DNA of 5,537 nucleotides. It comes from Planctomycetota bacterium. GTDB lineage: Bacteria; Planctomycetota; UBA8108. The stretch spans positions 1-5,537 of the forward strand of contig PAOC01000137.1 in assembly GCA_002708465.1 (NCBI GenBank). Direction: 5' to 3'. Below, piece by piece: positions 1 to 5,024 of this stretch (position 1 is the first letter of the stretch; every line of letters begins with the position of its first letter). Made by a program: the position numbers and the translations under genes. The notes beneath the pieces were generated by a model. It saw nothing but the letters and a program-made list of their open reading frames with translations. It made no database searches and was not told the origin of the DNA.

Positions 1-696
1 CACCTTACCCTTGACCTCCCAGACGACCTTCTTCTCGGGGGAGACCTCGACGACGCTCTTGCCGCTGCCGGAGGCGATCAGGGTGGTGCCGCTTTTCAGG
101 CGGATGGCGCCATAGACGCGGGTCTTGATGAGGTAATCCCAGACCACCTCGCCCTTGCTGTTGTACTCTGTGACCACGCCGGGGTTCTCGGAGCAGACGA
201 GGAGATTACCCTCGGGCGTGTGTCGCGCCCAGCGGGTACTTTTCGTTCCACCGGGCTTGAGCGGAAACTCCCGGACGAGCTTGCGATCCTTGTCCACCTC
301 GATCACGCGCCCCACGCTGCTCTCAACGATCATGGTATTGCCGTTGGCCAGACGGGCGAAGGCGTGGACGTCAACTCGCTTGCCCTTGTTGCCGTTCATG
401 GTGGCTGAATCGTAGGTCCACACCACCTTCTTATCGAGGGTGATCTCCTTCAGCGTAGTCCAGGTATCGTGAAAGAGAATGTTGCCGTTGGCCAGCAGGT
501 GGACATCGTGATGGCCTGTATGGCCCCGCCGTGGACCCGCGGTTTTGTGTGACCAGACCACGTCACCCTTGGCGTCGGTGATCGCGAGAATGTTTTTACC
601 GTACGAGGCCCCGACAAGCACAAGGCGCTCAGCCTGAATGTTGAGCGTCGATGCCAGGACGGTGAGAACAGCAAGCAAGCGAATTGAGAGCTTCAT
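1..696 (-). CDS. Secreted NGNT-repeat beta-propeller protein, C-terminus cut by window edge
   Basis: The frame is open from an ATG at 694-696 to the left edge (232 codons, no stop), so the C-terminus is missing. Residues 1-22 form a signal peptide: Lys2 and Arg6, a hydrophobic core, and an Ile-Gln-Ala end before Glu23. The rest is a degenerate blade repeat of the form L-x-N-G-N-x-L followed by (V)-x-E-V/I-x-x-x-(K)-x-V-V-W. The turns are at about residues 67-74, 116-122, 160-166 and 200-206, spaced 40-49 residues, with VVW strands at 46-48, 91-93, 184-186 and 224-226. This is the pattern of PQQ/NHL-like propellers common as hypothetical proteins in Planctomycetota and Verrucomicrobiota; I infer a periplasmic or extracellular propeller. 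No catalytic motif is seen and the ligand is unknown. GGAGG at 710-714 is a fair ribosome-binding site but sits 13 nt from the ATG, which is long. The gene lies 90 nt downstream of the PQQ-propeller gene on the same strand and may be co-transcribed with it. It is a paralogue of the plus-strand gene at 4067. Confidence 0.9.
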   Translation of the reverse strand, partial: MKLSIRLLAVLTVLASTLNIQAERLVLVGASYGKNILAITDAKGDVVWSHKTAGPRRGHTGHHDVHLLANGNILFHDTWTTLKEITLDKKVVWTYDSATMNGNKGKRVDVHAFARLANGNTMIVESSVGRVIEVDKDRKLVREFPLKPGGTKSTRWARHTPEGNLLVCSENPGVVTEYNSKGEVVWDYLIKTRVYGAIRLKSGTTLIASGSGKSVVEVSPEKKVVWEVKGKV

Positions 697-749
697 ATTA
701 ATTCCAGGTCCTCCGTTTAGTTGACCCGGACATCATAGATCAACCCCCG

Positions 750-787
750 GAGAACAGGCAAGAATCCCCTGCCCCCGGTTTGTTCTC
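750..787 (-). other. Imperfect hairpin at the 3' end of the PQQ-propeller gene
   Basis: A perfect 7-bp inverted repeat (GAGAACA at 750-756, TGTTCTC at 781-787) encloses a further 4-bp stem (GGCA at 757-760, TGCC at 770-773), leaving a 7-nt bulge at 774-780. It overlaps the last base of the TAG stop (787-789) of the gene at 787-2280. No run of T follows on the minus strand, so it does not look like a standard intrinsic terminator. It could be a transcript-end or RNA-stability structure between this gene and the next one, or chance. Confidence 0.3.
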
Positions 788-2280
788 TATTTTTTTCCAA
801 ACGCGAACAGCGACGAATGCGTCCGCACGTAGAGCACGCCACCGGAAATCGCCGGGGTCGCGTAAACACGCTCCTGCATCTCATTGACCGCCAGGATCTC
901 GGGTTTCGGCCCGAGCGTCAGAACCGAGATCCGCCCATCACCGGCCGTGGTGAAGAGCCGGCCGCCGGCAATGAGCGGCGAGGCGTAATGGGTCCCCCGG
1001 CCGCGCGTCCGCATACGGTAGACCCTCTTTCCCGTCTTCAACTCGAGGCAGGTGAGTACGCCGCCGTTCTTGACGAAATAGACGTAGGTTCCATCGCAAA
1101 GCGGGGATGGCACCTCCGGAATGCCCTGTTTTTCCAGGGTACGGATCTGCCCGGCCTCGACCAGCCCCTTGCTGTCGAGCGCAATAGCCAGCATGCCGTG
1201 GGTCTTGTAGCCGGCACGGAATTTTTCCAGGCCGCGAAGCTGGGCGGACCACTCGCCCCCATCAATCTCGCGGTCCCTGTTCTTGTCGACCCGTTCAAAG
1301 CGAATGGTGGCGCCGTTCTGAGGCGCCTCCACGCCCTCGGGGCGATGAAAAATCCACAACTTAGGAAACTCGTCACGACTGATCCGCTTGTCACTGTCCC
1401 TGTCATGATCGGTGATCAGTTTTTTAAAGTCCGGGAATTCGGGCCGCAGCGCCGGCTCTCCCATCTTGTTCCACGCCGCGACGATCACCTCGTTGCCGGC
1501 AAGGACAGGCGTACTCGTCGCGGTCGTCGCGCAGACGGCCACCCAGAGCTGCTTGCCGCTGGAGATGTCGAACGCCTGCATGGAGCGCGCGGTGTGAACG
1601 AGTAATTTATCTCCTATGGAGATCGGGCAGGCCGTACAGGCCATCTCACTGGAGAAAGGTTCTCGCTGCGGCACCTTCCACAATTCCTTTCCCGTGACCT
1701 TGTCAACGGCCAGCAGGTAGTGATCGACATGATTACCGCGGTAGAGAATCACCCGATCGCCGATGATCGCGGGTGAGGTCGCGTTGCCTCCAAACGACCT
1801 GGTCAGGGGCATCTTGCGTTCCCACAGTTTTTTACCGGCGGTATCGAAACAAATCAGTCCAAATGACCCGAAATAGGCGACCACCCGCTCACCATCTGCC
1901 GCCGGCGTGCTGCTGGCCGGATTGAAAGACGCGTGTCCTTTTTCAAGCCTGTCTGTCGGCACATCTCCCTGCCAGCGAATCTTGCCGTTCGAACTGTCTA
2001 TACAGACAACCGCGAGCTTCCTGTTCTTCCTGTCACAGGTCGTCAGGAAAATCGCATCACCGACTACGACAGGAGAGCTGTGACCCTCTCCCATTGGCAC
2101 GTGCCAGAGCTCATTCCTGCCGGGACCGAATTCAACGGGAGGAGCCGGGCCAGCCGCGATGCCCGAAGAGTTGGGGCCTCGAAACTGAGGCCAGTCGGCG
2201 CAGGCAGGGCCGGCAAGCGAGACGAGAATACATACTCGGCAAACCAGGCTACGCGCCAGGGGGTTCTTGCTCCATTCCAT
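787..2280 (-). CDS. Secreted PQQ-binding-like beta-propeller protein with two EF-hand loops
   Basis: 497 residues. The start at 2278-2280 is supported by AAGGA eight bases upstream. Residues 1-28 are a signal peptide ending Ala26-Cys27-Ala28 before Asp29, and the mature protein begins D-W-P-Q-F-R-G-P, the usual opening of this family. PQQ-type blades of the form 'hydrophobic-x-hydrophobic-D-x-x-x-G-K-x-x-W' are seen near 89-103, 141-153, 188-201, 233-246 and 408-421, and a final strand (LFAF, 491-494) could close the ring. Between blades, at about 286-350, are two EF-hand loops. Loop 293-304 has Asp293, Asp295, Asp297, Ile300, Ser301 and Glu304. Loop 332-343 has Asp332, Asn334, Asp336, Ile339, Asp340 and Glu343. 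Both keep all usual calcium ligands. No adjacent Cys-Cys pair typical of PQQ alcohol dehydrogenases is seen, so it is probably a binding or scaffold propeller and not an oxidoreductase. Such propeller/EF-hand fusions are frequent in Planctomycetota. It has its own leader element (2336-2375) and probably its own promoter. Confidence 0.93.
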   Translation of the reverse strand: MEWSKNPLARSLVCRVCILVSLAGPACADWPQFRGPNSSGIAAGPAPPVEFGPGRNELWHVPMGEGHSSPVVVGDAIFLTTCDRKNRKLAVVCIDSSNGKIRWQGDVPTDRLEKGHASFNPASSTPAADGERVVAYFGSFGLICFDTAGKKLWERKMPLTRSFGGNATSPAIIGDRVILYRGNHVDHYLLAVDKVTGKELWKVPQREPFSSEMACTACPISIGDKLLVHTARSMQAFDISSGKQLWVAVCATTATSTPVLAGNEVIVAAWNKMGEPALRPEFPDFKKLITDHDRDSDKRISRDEFPKLWIFHRPEGVEAPQNGATIRFERVDKNRDREIDGGEWSAQLRGLEKFRAGYKTHGMLAIALDSKGLVEAGQIRTLEKQGIPEVPSPLCDGTYVYFVKNGGVLTCLELKTGKRVYRMRTRGRGTHYASPLIAGGRLFTTAGDGRISVLTLGPKPEILAVNEMQERVYATPAISGGVLYVRTHSSLFAFGKK

Positions 2281-2284
2281 CGGT

Positions 2285-2320
2285 TCAATCCTTCATTGCG
2301 AAATGCGGCAGGCACTCCAT
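2285..2320 (-). other. Possible 11-codon upstream ORF in the PQQ-propeller leader
   Basis: A short frame (M-E-C-L-P-H-F-A-M-K-D, stop TGA at 2285-2287) ends 4 nt before the ATG of the PQQ-propeller gene. A convincing ribosome-binding site for it is not visible, and its last codons overlap the AAGGA that serves the main gene. Translation of it would affect initiation at 2280, but it may be chance; the matching leader at 3739-3794 does not keep the same stop. Confidence 0.15.
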
Positions 2321-2335
2321 GCCCAACTGAAGTTC

Positions 2336-2375
2336 ATAGCCTACCCGCACCCCCGCCGCGACATCAATCGGCAGG
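2336..2375 (-). repeat. Leader repeat copy A (upstream of the PQQ-propeller gene)
   Basis: This 40-nt element matches 3795-3834 at 37 of 40 positions; the differences are at 2350, 2354 and 2361. It starts 10 nt after the stop codon of the repeat-protein gene and ends 55 nt before the ATG of the PQQ-propeller gene. The following leader also resembles the other copy, most clearly over the last 22 nt including the start codon (16 of 22 identical, with a shared ATGAAGG block). On the minus strand CCTGCCG can pair with CGGCGGG across a 10-nt loop using one U-G pair. Confidence 0.85.
2338..2367 (-). promoter_or_regulatory. Candidate sigma70-like promoter within leader copy A
   Basis: On the minus strand TTGATG (2362-2367) and TAGGCT (2338-2343) are separated by 18 nt. 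The -35 matches TTGACA at 4 of 6 positions and the -10 matches TATAAT at only 3 of 6, so it is weak on motif grounds. The support comes from comparison: both hexamers and the spacing are unchanged in the second copy, while all three substitutions lie in the spacer. Transcription would start roughly 50 nt upstream of the gene at 2280. Confidence 0.35.
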
Positions 2376-2385
2376 CGAGCGGGGC

Positions 2386-3738
2386 TCAGGGAAGATGCTG
2401 ACTAAAGTCCGCGGCGACAAGGTTCCCGCCCCCGCTCAGCCTGGAGCTCTCGCCCGTGGGCCTATTGCCCCGGCCGCCGCTCACCGTGGACCATTGCCCC
2501 GAGGCAGTGTTGCCTTGCCCGCCGCTCACCGTGGACCATTGCCCCGAGGCCACGTTCCCCTGCCCTCCACTGGCCGTGGACCACTGCAGTAAGGCCGTGT
2601 TGTCCTGCCCTCCGCTCACTGTGGACCACTCTCCGGAGGCCCTGTTGTCCTGCCCTCCGCTTACCGTGGACACCACGCCCCGGGCCGTATTCTCACCGCC
2701 GCCACCCACAGTGGCTCTCTGCCCCGAGGCCGTGTTGCCGATGCCGCCGCTTACCGTGGACATCTCCCCCGCGGCTGTGTTGTCCTGTCCTCCGCCCACC
2801 GTGGACCATTGCCCCGAGGCAGTGTTATTCAAGCCCCCTCCCACGGTTGACAGGAAACCTGAGACCGTATTGCGCCTGCCGACAACCTGGCCGCCCCAGA
2901 TGCTGTAATTGTTCTGGGAGCCGACCACGAGATTGTGGGAACCGCTGCGGTCATTCGCGTCATCTGTCAGCGGGTCTTCATCATTCCTGCGCAGTTCCTG
3001 GTAGCCGATGATGAGATTACCAAGGCCGCCTCCATTCTCAGTTGCCGTAGCACCCCTGCCATTGACAACCTGCACATTCACGCCGCTGAAACGGATGGCC
3101 CTGGCGGTATTGCCCTCATCATCCACCGGCAACTGCTCGATCGACATATGGGCGAGAATCGCAGCCTGCCCGGCTGTCAAACCTCCCTCGCCGGGGTTCG
3201 CCGGGGCGGCCGCGGCAAGGTCAGCGATGGATGCGGCGTTGGTTATGGCGGCGGCGGCGGTCGCTTCAATCGCTGCGGCGCCCGCTTCTAAATCAGCTCT
3301 GACAGCCTCCACCTGGCTCCGCAGCTCAGCGATCTCCCTGGTATGATCCGGGCCTCCGCCAAGCACCCTGGCATTCAAATTTGACAGGGCCTCCGTTGTC
3401 TGTTGAGCGAAAGCATCCAGCGCATCTAGCCTGGCGAAGATTGCGGGAATGGCCGTCGTCGATACCGCCTGGAGCTGGCTCACTGTCTCACCAAGAGAGT
3501 TTACTCGGGCGGTGAGCTCCGAGCTGTCCACGGGGGCACGGTCCACCAGCCCCAGGACCACCCCCTGCAGATCGACAAAGCCATCCTCGAGGGCAGCCAC
3601 CCTCGCCAGCAGCTCCGGCGAATCGGCCTCGGCCACCTTTGAGCCACTGCTCGAGCTGCAACGCATACCGAGAAATGCCGCGTTCAGCAGCAGCGCGAAC
3701 GCGATCAAGCGTATCAGAGGATCTTTGTTCTGGTTCAT
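2386..3738 (-). CDS. Coiled-coil / YadA-head-like repeat surface protein
   Basis: 450 residues. The start at 3736-3738 is supported by GAAGG nine bases upstream. Residues 1-26 form a charged-then-hydrophobic export segment ending Gly-Met-Arg-Cys27, followed by Ser-rich residues. This resembles a lipoprotein signal, but the Met-Arg before Cys is not a standard lipobox. Residues about 40-175 are heptad-like and Ala/Leu/Glu rich, probably coiled coil. Residues 214-295 hold a conserved-looking block (G-L-G-N-L-I-I-G-Y; G-S-H-N-L-V-V-G; G-G-Q-V-V-G-R-R-N-T-V-S-G). Residues 297-431 are nine exact-length 15-residue repeats of consensus STVSGGQGNTASGQW, then one degenerate repeat to about 446. The pattern recalls YadA-head (Hep_Hag) left-handed beta-roll repeats of trimeric adhesins. 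Unlike YadA, the stalk is N-terminal, the head C-terminal, and there is no C-terminal membrane anchor. I infer an oligomeric envelope or surface protein; its partner is unknown. The gene is flanked by two copies of the 40-nt leader element. Confidence 0.88.
   Translation of the reverse strand: MNQNKDPLIRLIAFALLLNAAFLGMRCSSSSGSKVAEADSPELLARVAALEDGFVDLQGVVLGLVDRAPVDSSELTARVNSLGETVSQLQAVSTTAIPAIFARLDALDAFAQQTTEALSNLNARVLGGGPDHTREIAELRSQVEAVRADLEAGAAAIEATAAAAITNAASIADLAAAAPANPGEGGLTAGQAAILAHMSIEQLPVDDEGNTARAIRFSGVNVQVVNGRGATATENGGGLGNLIIGYQELRRNDEDPLTDDANDRSGSHNLVVGSQNNYSIWGGQVVGRRNTVSGFLSTVGGGLNNTASGQWSTVGGGQDNTAAGEMSTVSGGIGNTASGQRATVGGGGENTARGVVSTVSGGQDNRASGEWSTVSGGQDNTALLQWSTASGGQGNVASGQWSTVSGGQGNTASGQWSTVSGGRGNRPTGESSRLSGGGNLVAADFSQHLP
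2446..2850 (-). repeat. Nine tandem 45-bp coding repeats
   Basis: The 405-bp block encodes residues 297-431 of the surface protein as nine uninterrupted 45-bp units. The two units nearest the 3' end of the gene share a perfect 32-nt match (2474-2505 and 2519-2550). A perfect 30-nt match also links 2482-2511 with 2797-2826, exactly seven units away, although units between them are more diverged. Unit 372-386 replaces the usual Ser-Gly of the turn with Leu-Leu, and unit 417-431 has Arg-Pro-Thr. Because 45 is a multiple of three, all reading frames here are periodic, so the open antisense frame is not evidence of a second gene. Confidence 0.93.
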
Positions 3739-3794
3739 CTGTTCGGCCCTTCATCACGGAGTTTTGGACATACATTTCAGACCAAGTTGAGCTA

Positions 3795-3834
3795 ATAGCC
3801 TACCCGCATCCCTGCCGCGGCATCAATCGGCAGG
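3795..3834 (-). repeat. Leader repeat copy B (upstream of the surface-protein gene)
   Basis: This is the second copy of the 40-nt element at 2336-2375, with 37 of 40 bases identical and in the same orientation. It ends 56 nt before the ATG at 3738, against 55 nt for the other copy. The two copies bracket the surface-protein gene as direct repeats. Confidence 0.85.
3797..3826 (-). promoter_or_regulatory. Candidate sigma70-like promoter within leader copy B
   Basis: TTGATG (3821-3826) and TAGGCT (3797-3802) on the minus strand are separated by 18 nt, identical in both hexamers and spacing to the arrangement in copy A. The -10 is a poor consensus match, so the call rests on the conservation between the two copies. 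It overlaps the hairpin at 3809-3836; the two readings are alternatives, or the hairpin is a DNA-level dyad in the promoter. Confidence 0.35.
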
Positions 3835-3836
3835 GA
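3809..3836 (-). promoter_or_regulatory. Perfect 9-bp stem with 10-nt loop in the surface-protein leader
   Basis: On the minus strand TCCCTGCCG pairs perfectly with CGGCAGGGA around a 10-nt loop. The equivalent stem in copy A is 7 bp and includes one U-G pair in the minus-strand transcript; on the plus strand the same change would give an A-C mismatch. This fits an RNA or cruciform structure that acts in the minus direction. No T run follows, so it is unlikely to be a terminator. It could be a regulator-binding dyad or a 5'-leader structure. Confidence 0.4.
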
Positions 3837-4066
3837 CCTGCTCGCGCAGTGCAGCCCCTCACCATCCAGGGGGCACCCGGCAGGTGGGCGGACTCGATAT
3901 GGGGTTGGGATCAATAATCCGGTTCGAAAAGTTCCGACTGTTGTGACAGACTGTCCCGCTGTTTCCCGTACGCCCCCTGCACACGGTTTTCTTCAACACG
4001 CGACCGCCCCGCCGCCGGCGCGCGCTTTTCTCGCTGGTCGGCGCTACGCAGTATAAGGATGAGCCC

Positions 4067-4981
4067 ATGAAACTCAATCTGGTTTGCCTGCTCTTGATGA
4101 TCTGTCTCATCGCGAATCCGGAACACGGCATCGCGGAAGAAACTATCGACGGACCCAAATACAATTTCGTCTGCGCTGATTTCTCCAAGGGCGAGGTCTG
4201 CGTCGTCACCAGCAAGGGGGAGCGTAAGCACATCTTCAAAACGCAAAACCCCAACGATGTCTGGTCCTTACCCAATGGCGAGACCCTGTTTGCCTGGAGA
4301 CGGGGCGTCAAGGTCTACGACAAGAACGGCAAGCTGGCTTTTGAATGGAAGTCATCAGAGAAGCGGGATGAGATCCATACCTGCCAACCCCTCGCTGATG
4401 GGAATATTCTCATCGCCCAGAACGGACCATCCCGGTTGATCGAGATCAACCGCAAGGGCGAGATCGTCAAAGAGATCCCGGTCAGGTCGCGCAACGACAA
4501 TCTGCACATGCGCTTTCGGATGTGCCGCAAACTGGAAAACGGCAATTACCTGTGCATGGTGTCCTGTGATAACGAGATCCGGGAGCTTGATTCCGAAGGC
4601 AAGACCATCCGCGTCATCAAGGGCCTGCCCGGGGTCAGGATGGCCAAGGCGCACGCCGTCATGCGCCTGCCAAACGGCAATACGCTCTTCTCCACCGGTG
4701 CCGGCGTCACGGCGGTAGAGGTCGATAAAAACGACAAGGTCGTCTGGAAGCTGGAGCGCAAGGATCTCCCCGAAATCAAGATGGGCTTCATGACCGGGCT
4801 GAACCGCCTTGCCAACGGGAATACGGTCATCTGTTTTTACCAGGGCAGCCACCACGTCATCGAGGTCACGCCCCAGAAGAAGCTGGTCTGGAAATGGCGT
4901 CTGCCGTCGCAGAGGACGGTGGTCAGCATCCAGGTCCTCGACCAGGAAGGCGACGCCTCGAAAGGACAGATATTCAAGTAG
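4067..4981 (+). CDS. Secreted NGNT-repeat beta-propeller protein
   Basis: 304 residues, complete. AAGGA at 4055-4059 lies 7 nt before the ATG, which fixes the start. Residues 1-23 form a signal peptide (Lys2, long Leu/Ile/Cys core, ending Gly-Ile-Ala before Glu24). Five clear blade turns of the form L-x-(N/D)-G-(N/E)-x-(L/V) occur at 68-74, 109-115, 156-162, 201-207 and 248-254, spaced 41-47 residues. Each is followed by a strand ending in a (D/N)-x-x-G/D-K-x-V/A-x-x-W-like turn. An N-terminal strand pair at about 32-56 probably completes a six-bladed propeller. Several Cys residues (36, 45, 106, 153, 163, 167) could form disulfides if exported. No enzymatic motif is seen. The gene resembles the truncated minus-strand gene at 1-696 in signal peptide, blade spacing and VVW strands, so the two are likely paralogues. 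It is transcribed away from the surface-protein gene and converges on the esterase gene, with 43 nt between their stops. Confidence 0.93.
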   Translation: MKLNLVCLLLMICLIANPEHGIAEETIDGPKYNFVCADFSKGEVCVVTSKGERKHIFKTQNPNDVWSLPNGETLFAWRRGVKVYDKNGKLAFEWKSSEKRDEIHTCQPLADGNILIAQNGPSRLIEINRKGEIVKEIPVRSRNDNLHMRFRMCRKLENGNYLCMVSCDNEIRELDSEGKTIRVIKGLPGVRMAKAHAVMRLPNGNTLFSTGAGVTAVEVDKNDKVVWKLERKDLPEIKMGFMTGLNRLANGNTVICFYQGSHHVIEVTPQKKLVWKWRLPSQRTVVSIQVLDQEGDASKGQIFK

Positions 4982-5024
4982 GCCATCGCCCGGCAGGGCA
5001 AGCCCCCAGGGTTGACCAGCGCGA

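Larger units (their letters stand above)
3739..4066. other. Divergent intergenic region (328 bp)
   Basis: This separates the minus-strand surface-protein gene from the plus-strand propeller gene. Its left part (3739-3836) is the leader of the surface-protein gene and holds repeat copy B. The right part (3837-4066) must carry the promoter of the plus-strand gene, but I see no convincing -35/-10 pair. The only regular item there is a short dyad, GACAG-A-CTGTC, at 3945-3955, which could be an operator or chance. No complete gene is seen; the frames open here lack a credible start or lie mostly antisense to the plus-strand gene. Confidence 0.7.

Noticed and set aside
817..1605. Long plus-strand open frame (262 codons) opposite the PQQ-propeller gene
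   Set aside because: The minus-strand protein has a signal peptide, PQQ blades and EF-hands; the plus-strand product has no recognisable pattern and is a GC-rich shadow.
787..2280. PQQ-dependent alcohol dehydrogenase
   Set aside because: The protein is shorter than the quinoprotein dehydrogenases and shows no vicinal disulfide Cys pair or haem motif; only the propeller repeat is shared.
2456..2908. Open plus-strand frame with 15-residue proline-rich repeats antisense to the surface-protein gene
   Set aside because: It is the mirror of the 45-bp coding repeats; the period is a multiple of three so any frame without a stop stays open. The minus-strand frame has a signal segment, a ribosome-binding site and a recognisable repeat family.
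2310..3834. Leader repeats as integron attC sites (GTTGGGC near copy A and GCTCAAC near copy B fit GTTRRRY/RYYYAAC)
   Set aside because: Neither copy carries both core sites in the right order and orientation, there is no integrase, and the element sits at a fixed distance before start codons.
3792..3960. Minus-strand frame ending L-P-I-D-A-A-A-G-M-R-V-G-Y-stop, with a similar peptide encoded in leader copy A
   Set aside because: The peptide is shared only because the DNA repeat is shared. The three differences fall at codon positions 1, 2 and 3 once each, with no coding bias; the frame lacks a good start and the stop is not kept in copy A.
4982..5024. Possible shared terminator between the convergent genes (GCCC-GGCA-GGGC)
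   Set aside because: The stem is only 4 bp with no T tract on either strand; not enough to call.
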